Shown: positions 24,094-36,597, counted from the first letter of the stretch. The stretch: 64,000 nt of DNA from Tetradesmus obliquus (GCA_030272155.1 CP126198.1:5802501-5866500), one strand, 5' to 3'. Program-made: numbers and translations. The notes: a model not told the origin generated them from the letters alone.

Positions 24094-25706
24094 ATGTGGC
24101 TTGCTTTGAGCGCACGCATGCTCCGACTGTGCAGCGATGCGACGTTGTGCAGTGTCGGGTTGGCCGGGCAAGCAGGGGACTGGGGCGTATGTGTGACAGC
24201 GCATTGCACGAGCAGCACGTTGTGAATACCTGGACGCACTGCGTGTCTGGGTGCCTGGCAGATAGTCATTTGGTTTTTCTTCGGGGGCCGGCATGGGAAG
24301 TGTGCTGCCAATGCATCTGCAACGCATGCGGTTGTTCAGGAACCGTCACATTCTTGACACTTGTTGCCTACTTATTGGGTTGAACTGCAATCCCCTGTGA
24401 CACTGGTTGCCCAGTGATCCTGTCGTTGGCTTGAAAACGGGCTGTGTTCCTGTTGTAGGCTGCACAGCACCAACCTTGGCAGGGTGCCTGCCAATGTGTT
24501 GCCAGCGCAATGCGTGCGTATTCTTTGGTCGTATCGCCTGGTGTATGGCACTGGTTTCTGTGCCATTCAAGTGATGAAAGAAGGTGCAAAATATGCGCGT
24601 CTGCACAGACTTATAACCCTTTAACACAGAGCAGAGCTCAGCTCAGGCTGAGGTAGTAACCTGGTGAGCACTGCAGCAGCTGCTTGCACAAACGTAGGTG
24701 TGCTGAACAACGAGTGCATATGTCGTGCTGTGGATCGTCTAGAGGGTCATCACTAGTACGATTTGCGCAGAAACCAAGCAGGTGGGCTGTTGCAGCCTCT
24801 GCAGCTGTCACCCATCTGCTGGTGATCTTCACACGGCAGCACGTCTGCGCGGATATCGGCGATGTCATCAACGCAGATCGTCTACCAAAGCCTTACACGA
24901 TCAACGTTGGCTGTAGCATGGTGATTGACGAGTTAGGCGTCAACAGCGTAGTGATAATCTTCAGCAATGGTGTCACATGCCAGTATGTCTGGGTACCTGC
25001 ACACAGGCCTTGCCTGACCCGTAAGAACGATACAGAACCAACTTTTTGCATCCTTTGAAGAATTGCAGAGCGTACGGTGCTGAGAATTGTGATCGGATCT
25101 ACGGACCTCGCGGTATTTTCTTGTTAACTTCTCACTGCACTTGTGGTCGACAGCTTGTATACATGCTCTACGTGTATAGCACTCCGATAGCCACATGCAC
25201 ATACGTTGATGTATGACTACTCAACACGATAGGCAAGACACAACCACAGCAAGACCAACCGGCCACCACTACTCATAGCTTAAAAGCACCGCTTCACAAA
25301 GTTCTCACCTGTCTGATCCATTTACCGGTGTTGAAGTGCGTATTCTGAGCGCCAGGTGACGTCCTCCTCAAGCAACAACAAGTTCTGCCTGGTGCAGACT
25401 GTCCGGCCGATTACTCGAGACCGCTGTTGAGCGCGCACCCCCGAAGGTGAGACTGTTGCAAAGGCATGTTCAAACTGTGATGTGGGTGATGTGCCGATTG
25501 AGACCTATGGCCAGCCATACTTTAAGAGCAGCAGAGCAACACTGCCCACAGCAAGAACCTGCTGCCACGTGAGCGCTGCATGAATGACGTTCAGGATACC
25601 GGAACTACTTATCACAGCTGTCTTGCTGTGGCTGCAGCTGCAGGTTGCGCGTGCCTCATACGCTACAGACAGGCCAGCACTGCTTCCAGCACAGGTGCCC
25701 TGCAGC
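24094..25706. other. Intergenic, with a dispersed motif copy and a G-box
   Basis: No exon recognised. It contains copy A of a ~36-bp dispersed motif (24407-24442) and a CACGTG hexamer at 25566-25571, about 135 bases before the next start codon. The CACGTG could be a G-box or chance. Confidence 0.45.
24407..24442 (+). repeat. Dispersed ~36-bp motif, copy A
   Basis: Begins TTGCCCAGTGATCCTGTC and ends AAAACGGGC. It is closely similar to copies at 28028 and 46351. The GCCC near its start and the GGGC at its end could pair. Confidence 0.5.
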
Positions 25707-26378
25707 ATGGCGACAGCTAAGCATGCAGCAGCAGCGCTGCTGCTCCTGCTGCTGGTGGCCCACAGCGCAGCAGAACCCACCCGCCCAGGCCAGGGCAGGC
25801 GCATGGTAGGCGGCAGGTTCAGGGAGTCCAAGGCAGTTGCAGCTGGCAAGAATGTGGCGGTTGCAGGCGCGCCTGACACTGACGTCGCCACGTCACCAGT
25901 GAAGCCTGCAGACGACGGAGTGTCTGCTGCTGCTGTCGCAAGCGTCAACACAGCCAATGCTTTCGACTTGTGCTACGACCTGAACGCCAACCGCACGCTG
26001 GCCTTTGCTGACGTGGCGTACTGGCAGGGCAGGACGCTCAGCAGCAACCAGTTCATGGCAGACACCACCTGCTACCTGCAATGGCTGCCCATCCGCAGCG
26101 TCACCATCAGAGAGAGGCCAGGCGTGGCCACATCCGTGCCCCTCTCCTGCGCGTGCCTCAACGCGGACAGCTGCGGCAGGTTAGGCCAGCAGCCCTGCTG
26201 CAGGAACTCCCTGCAGTGGCGCGCCTCGCCGTACTGGGCTGCTGCTTCCAGCTATGTATGGCAGAGCAAGGATGCCACCCTGGGGGATGGCTATGTATGT
26301 GAATGGATCCAGACGAGGCCGGTGCAGGGCTTTGGAATCATGGTGGCGTCTGTCTCGTACAGCGTGGTGACGCTGTAG
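25707..26378 (+). CDS. Small secreted Cys-rich protein, unknown function
   Basis: A single exon of 223 residues. The N-terminus is a clear signal peptide: MATAKHAAAALLLLLLVAHS, followed by Ala-Ala-Glu, with likely cleavage just after. The mature part has a basic, low-complexity stretch and then a domain of about 140 residues. That domain has eight cysteines (DLCYD, TTCY, SCACL, DSCG, PCCRN, YVCEW) and many Trp/Tyr, suggesting a disulfide-stabilised extracellular fold. I do not recognise the family. An in-frame ATG at 25584 would add 41 residues with a second hydrophobic stretch. The internal ATG was chosen because it gives a textbook signal peptide. The stop sits in a short tandem array that repeats the coding end. 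Confidence 0.65.
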   Translation: MATAKHAAAALLLLLLVAHSAAEPTRPGQGRRMVGGRFRESKAVAAGKNVAVAGAPDTDVATSPVKPADDGVSAAAVASVNTANAFDLCYDLNANRTLAFADVAYWQGRTLSSNQFMADTTCYLQWLPIRSVTIRERPGVATSVPLSCACLNADSCGRLGQQPCCRNSLQWRASPYWAAASSYVWQSKDATLGDGYVCEWIQTRPVQGFGIMVASVSYSVVTL

Positions 26379-26510
26379 TGACACACTGTAGTGACACACT
26401 GTAGTGACACACTGTAGTGACACACTGTAATCAGGAGGGGTGTCAGGCAGCGTGGTGACACTGTAGCCGGTGACACACTGCAGCCAGGGGAGGAAGGGGT
26501 GTCAGGCAGG
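26370..26510 (+). repeat. 13-bp tandem repeat and duplicated gene end
   Basis: The 13-mer GTAGTGACACACT is repeated four times from about 26375 to 26425. The gene end AGCGTGGTGACGCTGTAG recurs as AGCGTGGTGACACTGTAG near 26449, and AGGGGTGTCAGGCAG occurs twice. Each 13-mer carries an in-frame type stop triplet. TGTAA at 26426-26430 may be the poly(A) signal. Confidence 0.85.
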
Positions 26511-28133
26511 GAGGGGCCTGGGAGTGATTGCCAGCCGCAGTGGATGTGTGCCTGCTGTCATAAAAGGTGCTGGCCATTTTGGTGTGGCGGGGTTACATGG
26601 AGCCAACTTCAACTGCATGACCTCGCCAGGTGGCTGCCGGGCGCTGGTGCCTGTGGTTGCTTAGTAAATAGCCTGGTGCATCACTCCTACTGAACCTTGG
26701 TCTGTATGTGCTGCGTCAAGCACACGAGCTTGGTGGTACTGCAGATCCACAGGCGGATTTGTTGGCGCACATACGTCTATGATTGTGGACCATGCATGTT
26801 GCGTAGCGTGGACGTTGCACTATACACTGCTGAAGTGGGCAGACAGTGTGTTACTGCTGCTGCTGTTGCTGCTGCTGCAGAGTCTGCATCATGCAATGCA
26901 GTTGTTTTGGCCACCCTCACTGCTGTGTTGGCATCACTTGGCATCGCTTAAGCAGCGACAGGCTCAGCCTTCTCAGCCTCCTCACACACATGGATTCATC
27001 TTGTGTACATCCAAACATTGACTTGATTACATGTTGCTTGCACTGTGCCGCTGGGTGTGATGCTGCCAGGTGATGTCAGCACAGACGATCGAGCTGAGCT
27101 GCAGCCTGTTTTCTATGTAGCACCTTTGCCTGAAACGGCGACATGTTCCGACCACCTTCTGTGGCAAAAACGAATTTGCAACCAACCATATGGAACAGTC
27201 ACCTTGTGCTCTTGTGGTTTGTCTGCGGTAGGGTGTGTGCTTTTGGCACAGTTACACTCCCAGGCATTTGCCCGGCGGAGCATGCCCAGCTGGGTCGTTG
27301 TGGTGCCAGCCGCTCTGCTGTTGGCTGGCGCTGAGGATGTGGTTGTTGACTGTCATTGGACACACGGCTGCGCACACTGTGGGACGTCATTGCACGCACA
27401 CTGTATGTGTGACACGCACAGTGCATCAGGCGTGTCCTTGGTCAAGGGCGCGGCTGACCAATGTATGGGATATGGAGCCACGCGACTGGCATGCGCCTGA
27501 TAGTAGTTTGATTGAAAGAGTGTAGCCAGGCATGCTGTACACACAGCACAGCAACAGACTGTAATAAAACAAGGTTGTTGAGTTGTAAATTACAGCACTT
27601 TCCTTTTTGTAACACCCAACCGAGGCTTGACATTTCATTGCACCAGCTGTAACAACTTGCTGACTCACTTGGATGTGCGTATCTGTTGCTGCTCAACTTG
27701 AAGTGCCCTCTGGACGAGGCCTCAAGTTTGCCGGCAGCCCGGCATCATCATCAAGTCCCCCATCAAGCCATAGCATCAACGGCAGCCTGGCGCCAGACCA
27801 CCGGCAGCTGCTTACCAAAACACAGTGCTGAGCACAAGTTGTGGCTGAAGGTCTTCTGGTGTACAATAACAACAAATACACCCCAGGCAATGCGCTTGTG
27901 TCTGTTATCACAAGCTTGCTGATGGGGGGGACACAGGCTGATATAAGCACCTTGATGATGCAGTCTGGGCTGAATTCTAGAGTGCCTGTGCCGACTGGCC
28001 GAGTCCTGGTGCGGAGTGATTCGATAGTTGCCCAATGAGCCTGTCCTCGGGTCGAAAACGACCAAGCTAAGCCGTGCCATGCCACGCGCCTACTGCCCAG
28101 CGCCCCACAGCTTCAAACACTGTGCGGGTGGGT
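26511..28133. other. Intergenic between two convergent genes
   Basis: No exon recognised on either strand. It holds copy B of the dispersed motif at 28028-28063, and TGTAA-type signals near 27559 (+) and 27590 (-), the latter suitable for the lipase transcript. Confidence 0.45.
28028..28063 (+). repeat. Dispersed ~36-bp motif, copy B
   Basis: Begins TTGCCCAATGAGCCTGTC and continues through CGAAAACGACC. It lies about 70-105 bases beyond the lipase stop, antisense to the lipase. The closing GGGC of the other copies is GACC here. Confidence 0.5.
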
Positions 28134-28225
28134 TCACGCCAGCGCTGCGCTGCCGCTGCGTGCCCTGGCTGCGTCCTCCAGTGCCGCCAGGTACAGGTCC
28201 ATGCTGTGATCACCCACCTGCAGCA

Positions 28226-28260
<35 letters not shown>

Positions 28261-28646
28261 CGCAGCTCATTAGCTGCATATATGGCCGCCCACCTGCAGC
28301 ATGGCAGCAGCAGTGCTGCTGCCATGCTGAGCAGCAGCAGCAGCACCCCGCAGCTCATCAGCTTTTGTCTGTAACATCCGCATTGCACTGCCAGGCAGCC
28401 AGCAGCTGCAGGCGGTGCATCATGGAAAACACATCAACATCATTGCCGGCACAATCAGCAGCTGCTCGGGTTTGAACTGCCACGCACCGAGGCGTATGCG
28501 CCAGGGCGCGGCCTGTCACCCAGGATGGCGCGGTAGCGGCTGCCTGCCGGCATGGCTGTGGGCAGCTGGTGGCCGTATGTGTTGCGGCCGGGCTCCAGCA
28601 GCAGCACCGGCTGCCGCACGTGCACCCAGCTGCAGCGGCAGACCAG

Positions 28647-28699
<53 letters not shown>

Positions 28700-31577
28700 G
28701 TTGTGTGAGCTGTAAGCATGCCATGGATCAGGCAGGGTTGCACGCAACGTTTCGTTTGTGCTTCCCTCCAGGCTCACAGAGCGGCATCAGTTGGTGAGTG
28801 GCTGCGTGCTGATAGTACTTGCAGCAACAGTAGCGTTGTCCAGCAAGGTTGAGCGTGCAGTTGCGGTAGACATGTGTAGAATGAAGGCGCATGGCAGGCA
28901 GTGGGAAATGACTCAGTCTGGTGGCCAGCACCAGCCACTCACAAAGGAGAGGCGGGCACTGCAGGCACCACGTCGTTCTTGTGTGTGAAGCGGAAGCAGC
29001 TGTCCACGGTGGAGGCAAACACCTCCGCAAACTCTGCAGCAGCAGGGGCGGGATGCAGCGCAGCAGCATGCAGGGTGAGCTCTGCAAGCAGGGTGGAGCT
29101 GCGTGCTGTGATGCTGCTGTACTTGATGCATGCAGGGCTTGTTGTCCACTGCTACAATAGAACTGCAGCAGCAAGTGGTGTATGTATGCATGTGCATAGT
29201 AAGGGATGAAGGGCTGTGCTGCCCAGCACCAGCCTTGTGTGGCGGCTGCGCTGCTGCTGCTCCTGCTGCTGTGTTGGCTGCTGTGCTGGCAGGCTTGCCC
29301 CGCCGCACCTTTGTTGCCCACCCTGGGCGAGGCAAAGGCCCAGCACTCCACAGTCACCTGCAGCAGCAGCAGCAGCAGCAACGGCAACTGTGGCAATGCC
29401 GGCGCAGCATAGCACAGGCGTGTGTGGCAGATCAACCAAAGCACACTCAGCTATGTGCCAGCCAGGCCTTGCATTGTGCGGCAGGCACTGCTGCGCTGCC
29501 TTCGTGAGTGCTTGCTGCTGCTTGCAGGGTACCGCAACATGCAGCAGCATTGTCTGCCCGTCACGCACCGAGGGCATGATGGTCTTCAGCCAGAACGCGC
29601 CCAGCGTGGCCAGCGCAGCACCCAGCGAGTGGCCCGTGACAACAACCCTGGCCAGCAGCAGCAGTTGGCATTTGGCAAGGTTAGCAGCCAGGCTACATTC
29701 AAAGAGGTATAGATGAGCAACGCGGCTCTGGCACGCCAGCTGGACACGTCAAGCAGCAGGACGCACAGCCCGGCCATCAGCACACAGCTGCGCTGCTAGG
29801 CGTGCGTGTACTGCCTGCAATTAAAGCATGCTCGGCCCTAGACAGAGTGCAGCCACCACACAGCATGCTGCAGGGCCCAGCTGCAGCTGTGCAGCGCATC
29901 GCACCTTGCCGGCAGCACGCCCTCCCCCATGAGTGCGTCGCGTGCCTCCCGCAGCGCGTCATACTTGCCGCTGGCTGTGGGCTGCACCACGTCGTTGAAG
30001 GAGGCCAGGAAGCCCCTGTGAACCTGCGGAGGAAGGGGGAGAAGGGGCATAGAAACGGATGCGCTGAGCAGCACACCGCAGGCAAATGCACAGGCAAGGC
30101 GTGCACCACATTGTGCAGGCCAGGAAGCCCCTGTTCGCCTGTGGAAACAGGGGGAGGTGGGGGAGCGTAGAAAAAGATGTGATAGGCAAAAAGAGCAGCA
30201 GCAAAGCTGCGCAGGCAAGGCGTGCACCACGTGACTGAAAGAGGCCAGGAAGCCCCTGTGCACCTGCAGGGAGGAGGGAGGGGTGGCAGCATAGCAGCAG
30301 ATGCGCTAGGCAAAAAGGGCAGCAGCAAGGCATGCGCCACGCTGTTGGCAGGCCTTGAGGGAGGCCAGGAAGGACTGTGCACCTGCAGGGAGGAGCGGTG
30401 CACGGCGACAGTGAAGCGGTAAGTTGCTGCAACGCCAGCCAAGTGACAGCAGCATGTCGGCAACGCCAGGAAGCCCCTGCGGGTGAGGTCAGCACTGCGC
30501 AGCACGGCAATTTGCTAGGCAGCATGTGCTGCAAGCTGCACTGCCCAGTGGAGCTTGCAGCTCCATCCAGAGTGCTTGCTGTGGCTGTGCATGCATGCAG
30601 TCTGCTGCTGTGGGCCCTGGTGTTGGCCGCATGCGTGCAGCAGTACTGGGCGCAGCAGCTTGGTGGGCGGCTGCAGCAGCACCATGCGCAGGGCAGCTGT
30701 GCACGAATTTTGAAGTCAACATTGATTTTTTCATCAACATTGATTTTTTTCATCAACATTGATTTTTTTCATCAACATTGATTTTTTTCATCAACATTGA
30801 GATTTTAGTGAGAAAAGAAAAATGGTGTGACCTTGACGTGCCTCACCTGGACCTCCTCTGAGTGCTTCTCAGGTGGCACACCCTCCATGTCGCCGATGTG
30901 TGTCTGGCGGGGCCGGTGTGTGTGTGTGGGGGGGGGGGGGGGGGGCGCATGCGAGCAGGGCAGCAGACGGGGTGCAGTGCAACGCAGCGCAGCGTGCAGC
31001 CCCAGCACGGCAGCAGATGTAAATGTTGGCAGTGCAGGATTGTACATATTCAAACGCGACTACACTCTGCAGCAATGACAGCTGGAGACAGGACTCGCTC
31101 ACCCACGTACTGCTTGCCTGCACAGCTCCAGTTCAAACACTGGTTTGTGGCCTGCTGCTGCTGCTGCTGCTGCTGCTGCAACACCGGTGGTTGGTTCTTC
31201 CACAACGCAGCTCTTTCAGCTCACCTGCAGCGCGTAGATGTCGGTGAGGATGTCGGCTGCTGCCCCCTCGCCCTCCGTCTCCGTGCCCCTGAAGGCCACC
31301 ACCATGGTGTCACCCAAAGTGTCACTCAGCATGGTGTCACTGGACAAGCCGCCAGCAGCAGGCAGCCGCACACACAGCACCTGCGGCAGCGGCAGCAGCA
31401 GCAGCAGCAGCGGACGAGCATCGAGCAATGCACCCAGTATTTGCAAGGGCATAAAGCATCAGTATTTGATGCAATCAAACAGCCAAAGCAGCAGGGCTAC
31501 CAGCACACAGCAGCACAAGCCTGCAGGCCGGCAGGCATGCTGCCGGCTGCGGCCTCAGGACACCCCTACAGCAAGCA

Positions 31578-31609
<32 letters not shown>

Positions 31610-31812
31610 GCTGGCCGCCGCACCTCTGTGTCTGTCGACACGCTCCTGCCTGTGAGGGGCGTCTTCCACAGCGTGCCTGCGGCCAGCCAATTGGGGCAGC
31701 AGCAAGTGACACATGGCAGATGAACGGCACAGGAGGAGCCACGAGCTGATCTATGACAGCACACTTCATGCTGCATGCTGCTCCACAGTGCTAACCTGCT
31801 CTGCTGCTGTTG

Positions 31813-31891
<79 letters not shown>

Positions 31892-32863
31892 AGCCCCCGA
31901 GGTTGCACCTGTCTGCTTCACAATCCTGAAGGGTGCCCCGGCCAGCTCCCCATTCCCGAATGCCTCTAGCTTGGCCCGCACCTGCAGCAGCAGCAGCAGC
32001 AGCAGCCACGCAGCCTGCTGGTGGGTGTTGGCAAGGAGCTGGCAGATGGCAGATTATGAACAGCAGCCGCTACATCCAGCCTGGGCTTGCTCTGTCGGTT
32101 GTTGCAAAACGGCTGCCAAAGTTGCTGGCGCCGCACAGAACACTGGCCAGTGTCACCGACAAGTGGCAAGGCCCATGCAACTGCTTCATACACCAGCCTA
32201 ACACACTAAGCTGCACTGGCAGTGCAGCCTGTCTGCTGCCCGGCTGTGCCAACCGAGCAGACTGCTGCGCCGCACATGGTCCTCCCTGTCGCTGTATGCA
32301 GCGCTGGCCAGGGTGCCGTACAGCAGCGCCTGCTGCAGCTGAGGCAGCCCCAGCTCCTGCACGGTGGGCTCCGCAGCAGTAGGGGGAGGCGAGTCAGCGG
32401 CAGGCTTGCCGGGCCTGCACAAAGTGGCAGCACACAGCAGCGGGTCCTGAAGCTTGAAAGTGTATGATGCTTGCTTTTCCTGCCGTTCCTGGCAGCATGG
32501 TGGTGCCGCGGCGGGTGGCTAGTTGGTGGACTCTACCTGGTTCAGCAGTGGTGTGAGCGGAAGCTATGCAAGCGCAGCACCCTGGCAGCTTGCAGCTGCA
32601 GTGGCAAAGCATAACAAAGCAGCGGAGCTTTGCTGCAAAAGCAAGCTGGGTGGGTCTGCCTGTGTGTGATGTTTCTGTGCTGTGAATGGCCGGAGGGCTT
32701 GCGGCAGTTGCTGCTGCCGAGCGGCATGCTGGCGCTGTCACTGCCAGGGACACCCACATAAGAGCCCAGCTGCTGCAGGGAGTTGAAGCTGGCTTGCCTG
32801 TGGGCTCACTGCTCACCTGAGTCTGGCAAAGGCTTGCTTGAGGAAGGAGCGCTGTTGGACCAT
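28134..32863 (-). CDS. Class 3 (alpha/beta-hydrolase) lipase
   Basis: Twelve exons join in phase into 365 residues: 32817-32863, 32276-32414, 31909-31981, 31624-31649, 31225-31380, 30847-30903, 29905-30023, 29533-29647, 29309-29357, 28943-29033, 28488-28629 and 28134-28217. Family hallmarks appear in order: MVVAFRGTE with DILTDI, VHRGFLASFNDVV, the nucleophile elbow VVVTGHSLGAALATLG, AFASPRVGNK, the acidic residue in HKNDVVPAVP, and the catalytic His in VGDHSMDLYLAALE. All three triad residues are present. No signal peptide is seen, so it is probably intracellular, perhaps acting on membrane or storage lipids. One exon is only 26 bases (encoding RSVSTDTE), and without it the frame breaks. Exon 7 and exon 12 starts have tandem decoy copies upstream. 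It is tandem with the folate-type carrier, same strand. Confidence 0.85.
28195..28375 (-). repeat. Duplicated acceptor region before the last lipase exon
   Basis: The CTG-rich tract plus CTGCAG-GTGGG start of the last exon (28217) is repeated at about 28295-28345, followed by a similar CAG/CTG tract. The copy has an early stop and looks like a decoy. Confidence 0.6.
28647..28697. repeat. GGCA tetranucleotide microsatellite
   Basis: About 12-13 perfect GGCA units lie inside the lipase intron before exon 11, about 20 bases upstream of its acceptor. On the coding strand this reads TGCC, a pyrimidine-rich tract. Confidence 0.95.
30001..30490 (-). repeat. Four to five tandem copies of the lipase exon 7 start
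   Basis: The element GGCCAGGAAGCCCCTGTG, the reverse complement of the exon start coding HRGFLAS, begins at 30003, 30118, 30243 and 30363, with a partial copy near 30465. Periods are 115, 125 and 120 bp. The copies carry acceptor-like CTGCAG or related sequence. Only the 30003 copy continues into the full exon. Confidence 0.9.
30716..30803. repeat. 18/19-bp AT-rich minisatellite
   Basis: The unit CATCAACATTGATTTTTTT is repeated about five times in the lipase intron between exons 6 and 7. It is strongly AT-rich against its GC-rich surroundings. Confidence 0.95.
31811..31887. repeat. Long CTG tract in a lipase intron
   Basis: About 25 CTG units on the + strand, CAG on the lipase coding strand, in the intron just after the third exon. 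This orientation is the opposite of most intron tracts here. Confidence 0.95.
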
Positions 32864-34193
32864 TGTGCGTGCTGTGCTTGTTGAGGCGCCTACACATGGC
32901 GCAACACAGCGGCGTAGCTGCAGCTGCGTCAGGCCCAACATGCTGCTGTTGGGGAGTTTGGGTACGCAGGGTGACAGACCAGGCAGATAAAGCTAAGAAT
33001 ATACTGGAAGAGATTCATAACACATTCGCACGGTTTGCAGCAGCAATCTTTCCTGCAAGTCTTGGATCTTGCTGGGGAAACGCTGCTGGTGACAAGCGTA
33101 CAGCAAAGAGTGTTTGCAACGAGCCCGTCGCAAGTATGAAGCTGTCCAAAAACGCGCACAAACCTTTCCAGCGGACTTGCAAGCAGTTCTTGCAGCACGG
33201 ACGGGCTGTGCAAAGCACATGGGGCCCCACGCACCTTGCGAGTGACTCCGTGTGCCAGTCAGCTCTTACGCTGGAGACGCTCTTTAGTAACTTAATGCAA
33301 TGTGTGTACCGTTGTATCCAGGTGGGCTTTGCATGTGTGTGCCTTTGGGCCCGTTGGTGGGTCCAACGCCCCTACGAAATGACAGTAGGAAGTCTTCATT
33401 TAGTGCATCTCCGGCCTTAAGCGTGCATGAAGCCTGCAATGTACTGTAATACATACGTCTTTGGCTGCCAGATCTCCTTGCTGCGCGGCTGCCGTGCTGG
33501 CAAGGTCAATCGATCACCACAGCTATGGTTCGTGCTTGCCAGGCGCATTTGACTGTCTCTGCTGTCTCTTGTTGTACATGTAATGGGGCTGCGCGCACAG
33601 CCGTGACAACAGCATGCTGACCAAGCAGCAGCTCCAGCTGGGCACCAGCACGAGCTCAGCCATGCTCACCAGCTTGCCAACGAGCTGTACTTACAGGACG
33701 TCCATGACACTGAACCGCTGTTCACTCAAGTTTCTGGCAGCAGGCCGATCTGCAGGCGTGGCAGCATTGCCAGGCCAAGCTGTGCAGACATCCTGCAGCT
33801 GGCACACTGCTGCTGTACACACGCTGCTGGTACCAGCAACAGCAAGGCAGGCTGCTGTTATGCATCAGGCAGATGAATCAGTGTACACAAAACCAACTGC
33901 AATGCAACCGTATGCCAGCGGTACCGTCGATGCTCAATAGGCTGCCATCACAGTTGAACTGGATGAAGTCAAATTGTGGTGCAATGTGTTCTTGTGCGAA
34001 GCACGCGCCTGGCTCAGCAACTGTTTCAAACAAGCCTGGCATGTGCAAGAACACGTACGCAATACAGCACGTCCGATGTAGCACACGCTGCTGGCCGTCC
34101 AGTTGCCAACCAAGCACTGATGTGCGGCAGCAGCCGCAGCATCAAAAGCAACGCCATATCCAAATGCCCCCCTTGCTGGAGGCTGCGCTGCTG
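32864..34193. other. Intergenic
   Basis: Lies between the lipase start and the carrier stop on the same strand, so it should hold the lipase promoter and the carrier 3' UTR. No exon recognised. A short GC-rich imperfect inverted repeat sits near 33346-33373. Confidence 0.4.
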
Positions 34194-36262
34194 CTACTGC
34201 TCCGCCTGGCTGTCTGCGATGATGAGCGGCGTCATCTTGTCAGTCAGCGACTCCCAGGGCCGCTGCCACTGGAAGCGCCGTCGCTGCTGCTGCTGCTGCT
34301 GCTGCTCGCCGCCCACCTCCTGCTGCTGCTGCTGCTGCCTATGCCGTTGCCTCCCTGCTACCATCTGCTGCTGCTGCTCGTCGTCTCTGCTGCCGCTGCT
34401 GCCGCTGCCCCCAAACTGCTCATCTAACAACCTCACCAGCCCCTCGTACACAGTCAGCGTGATGGCTGACTGCGGCATGACGCGCATCAGGCTCGGGGCA
34501 AGGCCCTTGTAGAACCCTGCCAGGCCCTCCCGCTGCCACGTCAGCGCCACAGCCTGCCAGCTGCTGGTGTACACCAGCGCACGGCCCTCAGCGCGCTGCT
34601 GCAGCCGCGAGCGGATCACCTGCAGCAGCAGCAGCACCAGCAGTGGCAGCAGAAGGCACGATGATGGCCATAGAAAGATGCAGCGGCTGCGGATGGTATT
34701 GAGATGGCGGCGTATAGCTGCAGGTGTGGCTGGGCACCAGCGGGCGGCCCGTTGTCACCTGCACCCTGCAGCTGAGCCGCAGGCGCTGCGTCTGCTGGAA
34801 CATGAGAAGCGTTGGCCACTGAGGAAAGGGCCTGGGACCAAGCACCACATGTACCTATGCCGCAGCACACATGCCTCGGTGCCAAACCACTGTCTCGACG
34901 GCAGCTCCACCTGCCGCTGAGCTGCTGATGGCAGACAGCAGTGAGGCCAGGCGCAGGCACATTAGGTGAGGCAGCTGCTGCAGCCACACGTTATGCTGCA
35001 CATCCTGCACACCTGCGTGGGGTACGTGGACACCGCGGCCAGGAACTTGGAAGCAGCACCGTACGCAGACACCTCGGCTGAGCTGAGCTGGCGCTCAGGG
35101 CCGCCCCCGCTGCCGCTGCCGCTGCGTGCCGCCAGGTGCTTCAGCTCCTCGTAGGCGGCAAACTGGATGGCGCCGTGCGAGGTTTGCTGCGGCAGAGGGA
35201 GGTTGCAGAAAAGGCAGGCAGTCAGGCATGCAGGCAGGCGAGGAAAAGAGAGGGAAGTAGGAGAACAGCAGGGCAGAAGGCATGTGCGTTGGTTGGCTGC
35301 AGGAGTGTGCCTGAGCACGTTGGTGATGAGCAGAGCAGCAATCTACGGCTGTCCAGTTGTGCTGGCTGCTGCATGTTCCTACAATGCTGCCGCAGGCCAG
35401 CGGTGCTGCTCACTGCCGAGCAACACGACTTTGCAGCACAGCAGCAGCCTCACAGCTGCCTCACCAGCACCAGTGAGGGCCCGAAGCCTTTGTAGTACCC
35501 CGCCAGGCCCTCAGCGCGCCCGATGCGCACAAACGCGTCAGCGATGCCGCGGTACGCGCCGCCCGCTGCCGCCATGCTGCCGCGCTGCTGCAGGGCCAGG
35601 CGCGTCTTCATCAGCCAGATGGGGTTGGTCAGGGCACACACCTGCGTGTGTGGGTGGTTGGTTTGGGGGCAGTGGCATGAGGGGCAGAGGCCGTCATGGA
35701 GTTGCAGACGGTTGAAGATACTGCACAGGTGCAAGTAATACACAGCAGCACAGCAGGCAGGCGTGCCAGTTGCGCAACGCGCCACCTTGCGCTCAACGGG
35801 GAACATGCTCCATGCGGCCTGCCTGCAGTGTGCATCACGCCCTGCCCGCCTACTGCACCTGTGGCTGTTTACGTGTTGCATCTGCCTGCGCCTGCTGCCT
35901 GCCCATCCTGCCATGGCCAGCTGCACACCACATCACTGGCTGCTGCAGCACCCCAGCTCTGCTGCAGCCTCACAATCACCCCCCATACACACCATGGCGC
36001 CCGCCTGTGCCGCTGCCGCCAGGTTCCAGGCCGTGCCCAGCTTGGAGCCCTGCGCCTGGCCCTGCCGCTCACGGTGCCACGCCTTGAGCCGCTCGTACAG
36101 GTACAGGTAGGCGCCCCACGATACAGCTGCAGCAGCAGCAGCAGCAGCAGCAGCAGCGGCAGCAGCAGCCAGGTAAACAGTATGATCGGCCTGGGGTGGG
36201 CCGTCAGTATACAGCTGCAGCAGGGAGCTGCCCACACGGCTTGATCATAAGCACGCGAGGCC

Positions 36263-36297
<35 letters not shown>

Positions 36298-36563
36298 TGG
36301 CAGCATTATCTCCCCCTACCAGCCTGCCCTGGCCCCCCCCACCCCGCCCCCCTCCCTCCACCCCGGCACTCACTGGAGCCCAGCACTACTGCTTCTACTA
36401 CTGCTTTGGCTGCTACTACCGGCGCTGCTGCCGCTGCTGCTGCACCCCACCCTCCCACCACCACCACCTCAGGGGCCACTCACTGGAGCCCAGCAGTGAG
36501 GGCGCCAGCTCTGCATACAGCCCCGCTACTAGCGTTGCTGCCGATGCTGCTGCTGCCGCCGCC

Positions 36564-36597
<34 letters not shown>

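Noticed and set aside
31811-31887. Long regular repeat that could be mistaken for an array such as CRISPR
   Set aside because: Pure CTG microsatellite with no spacers, in a eukaryotic intron. The 146-bp array at 51640 likewise has no unique spacers.
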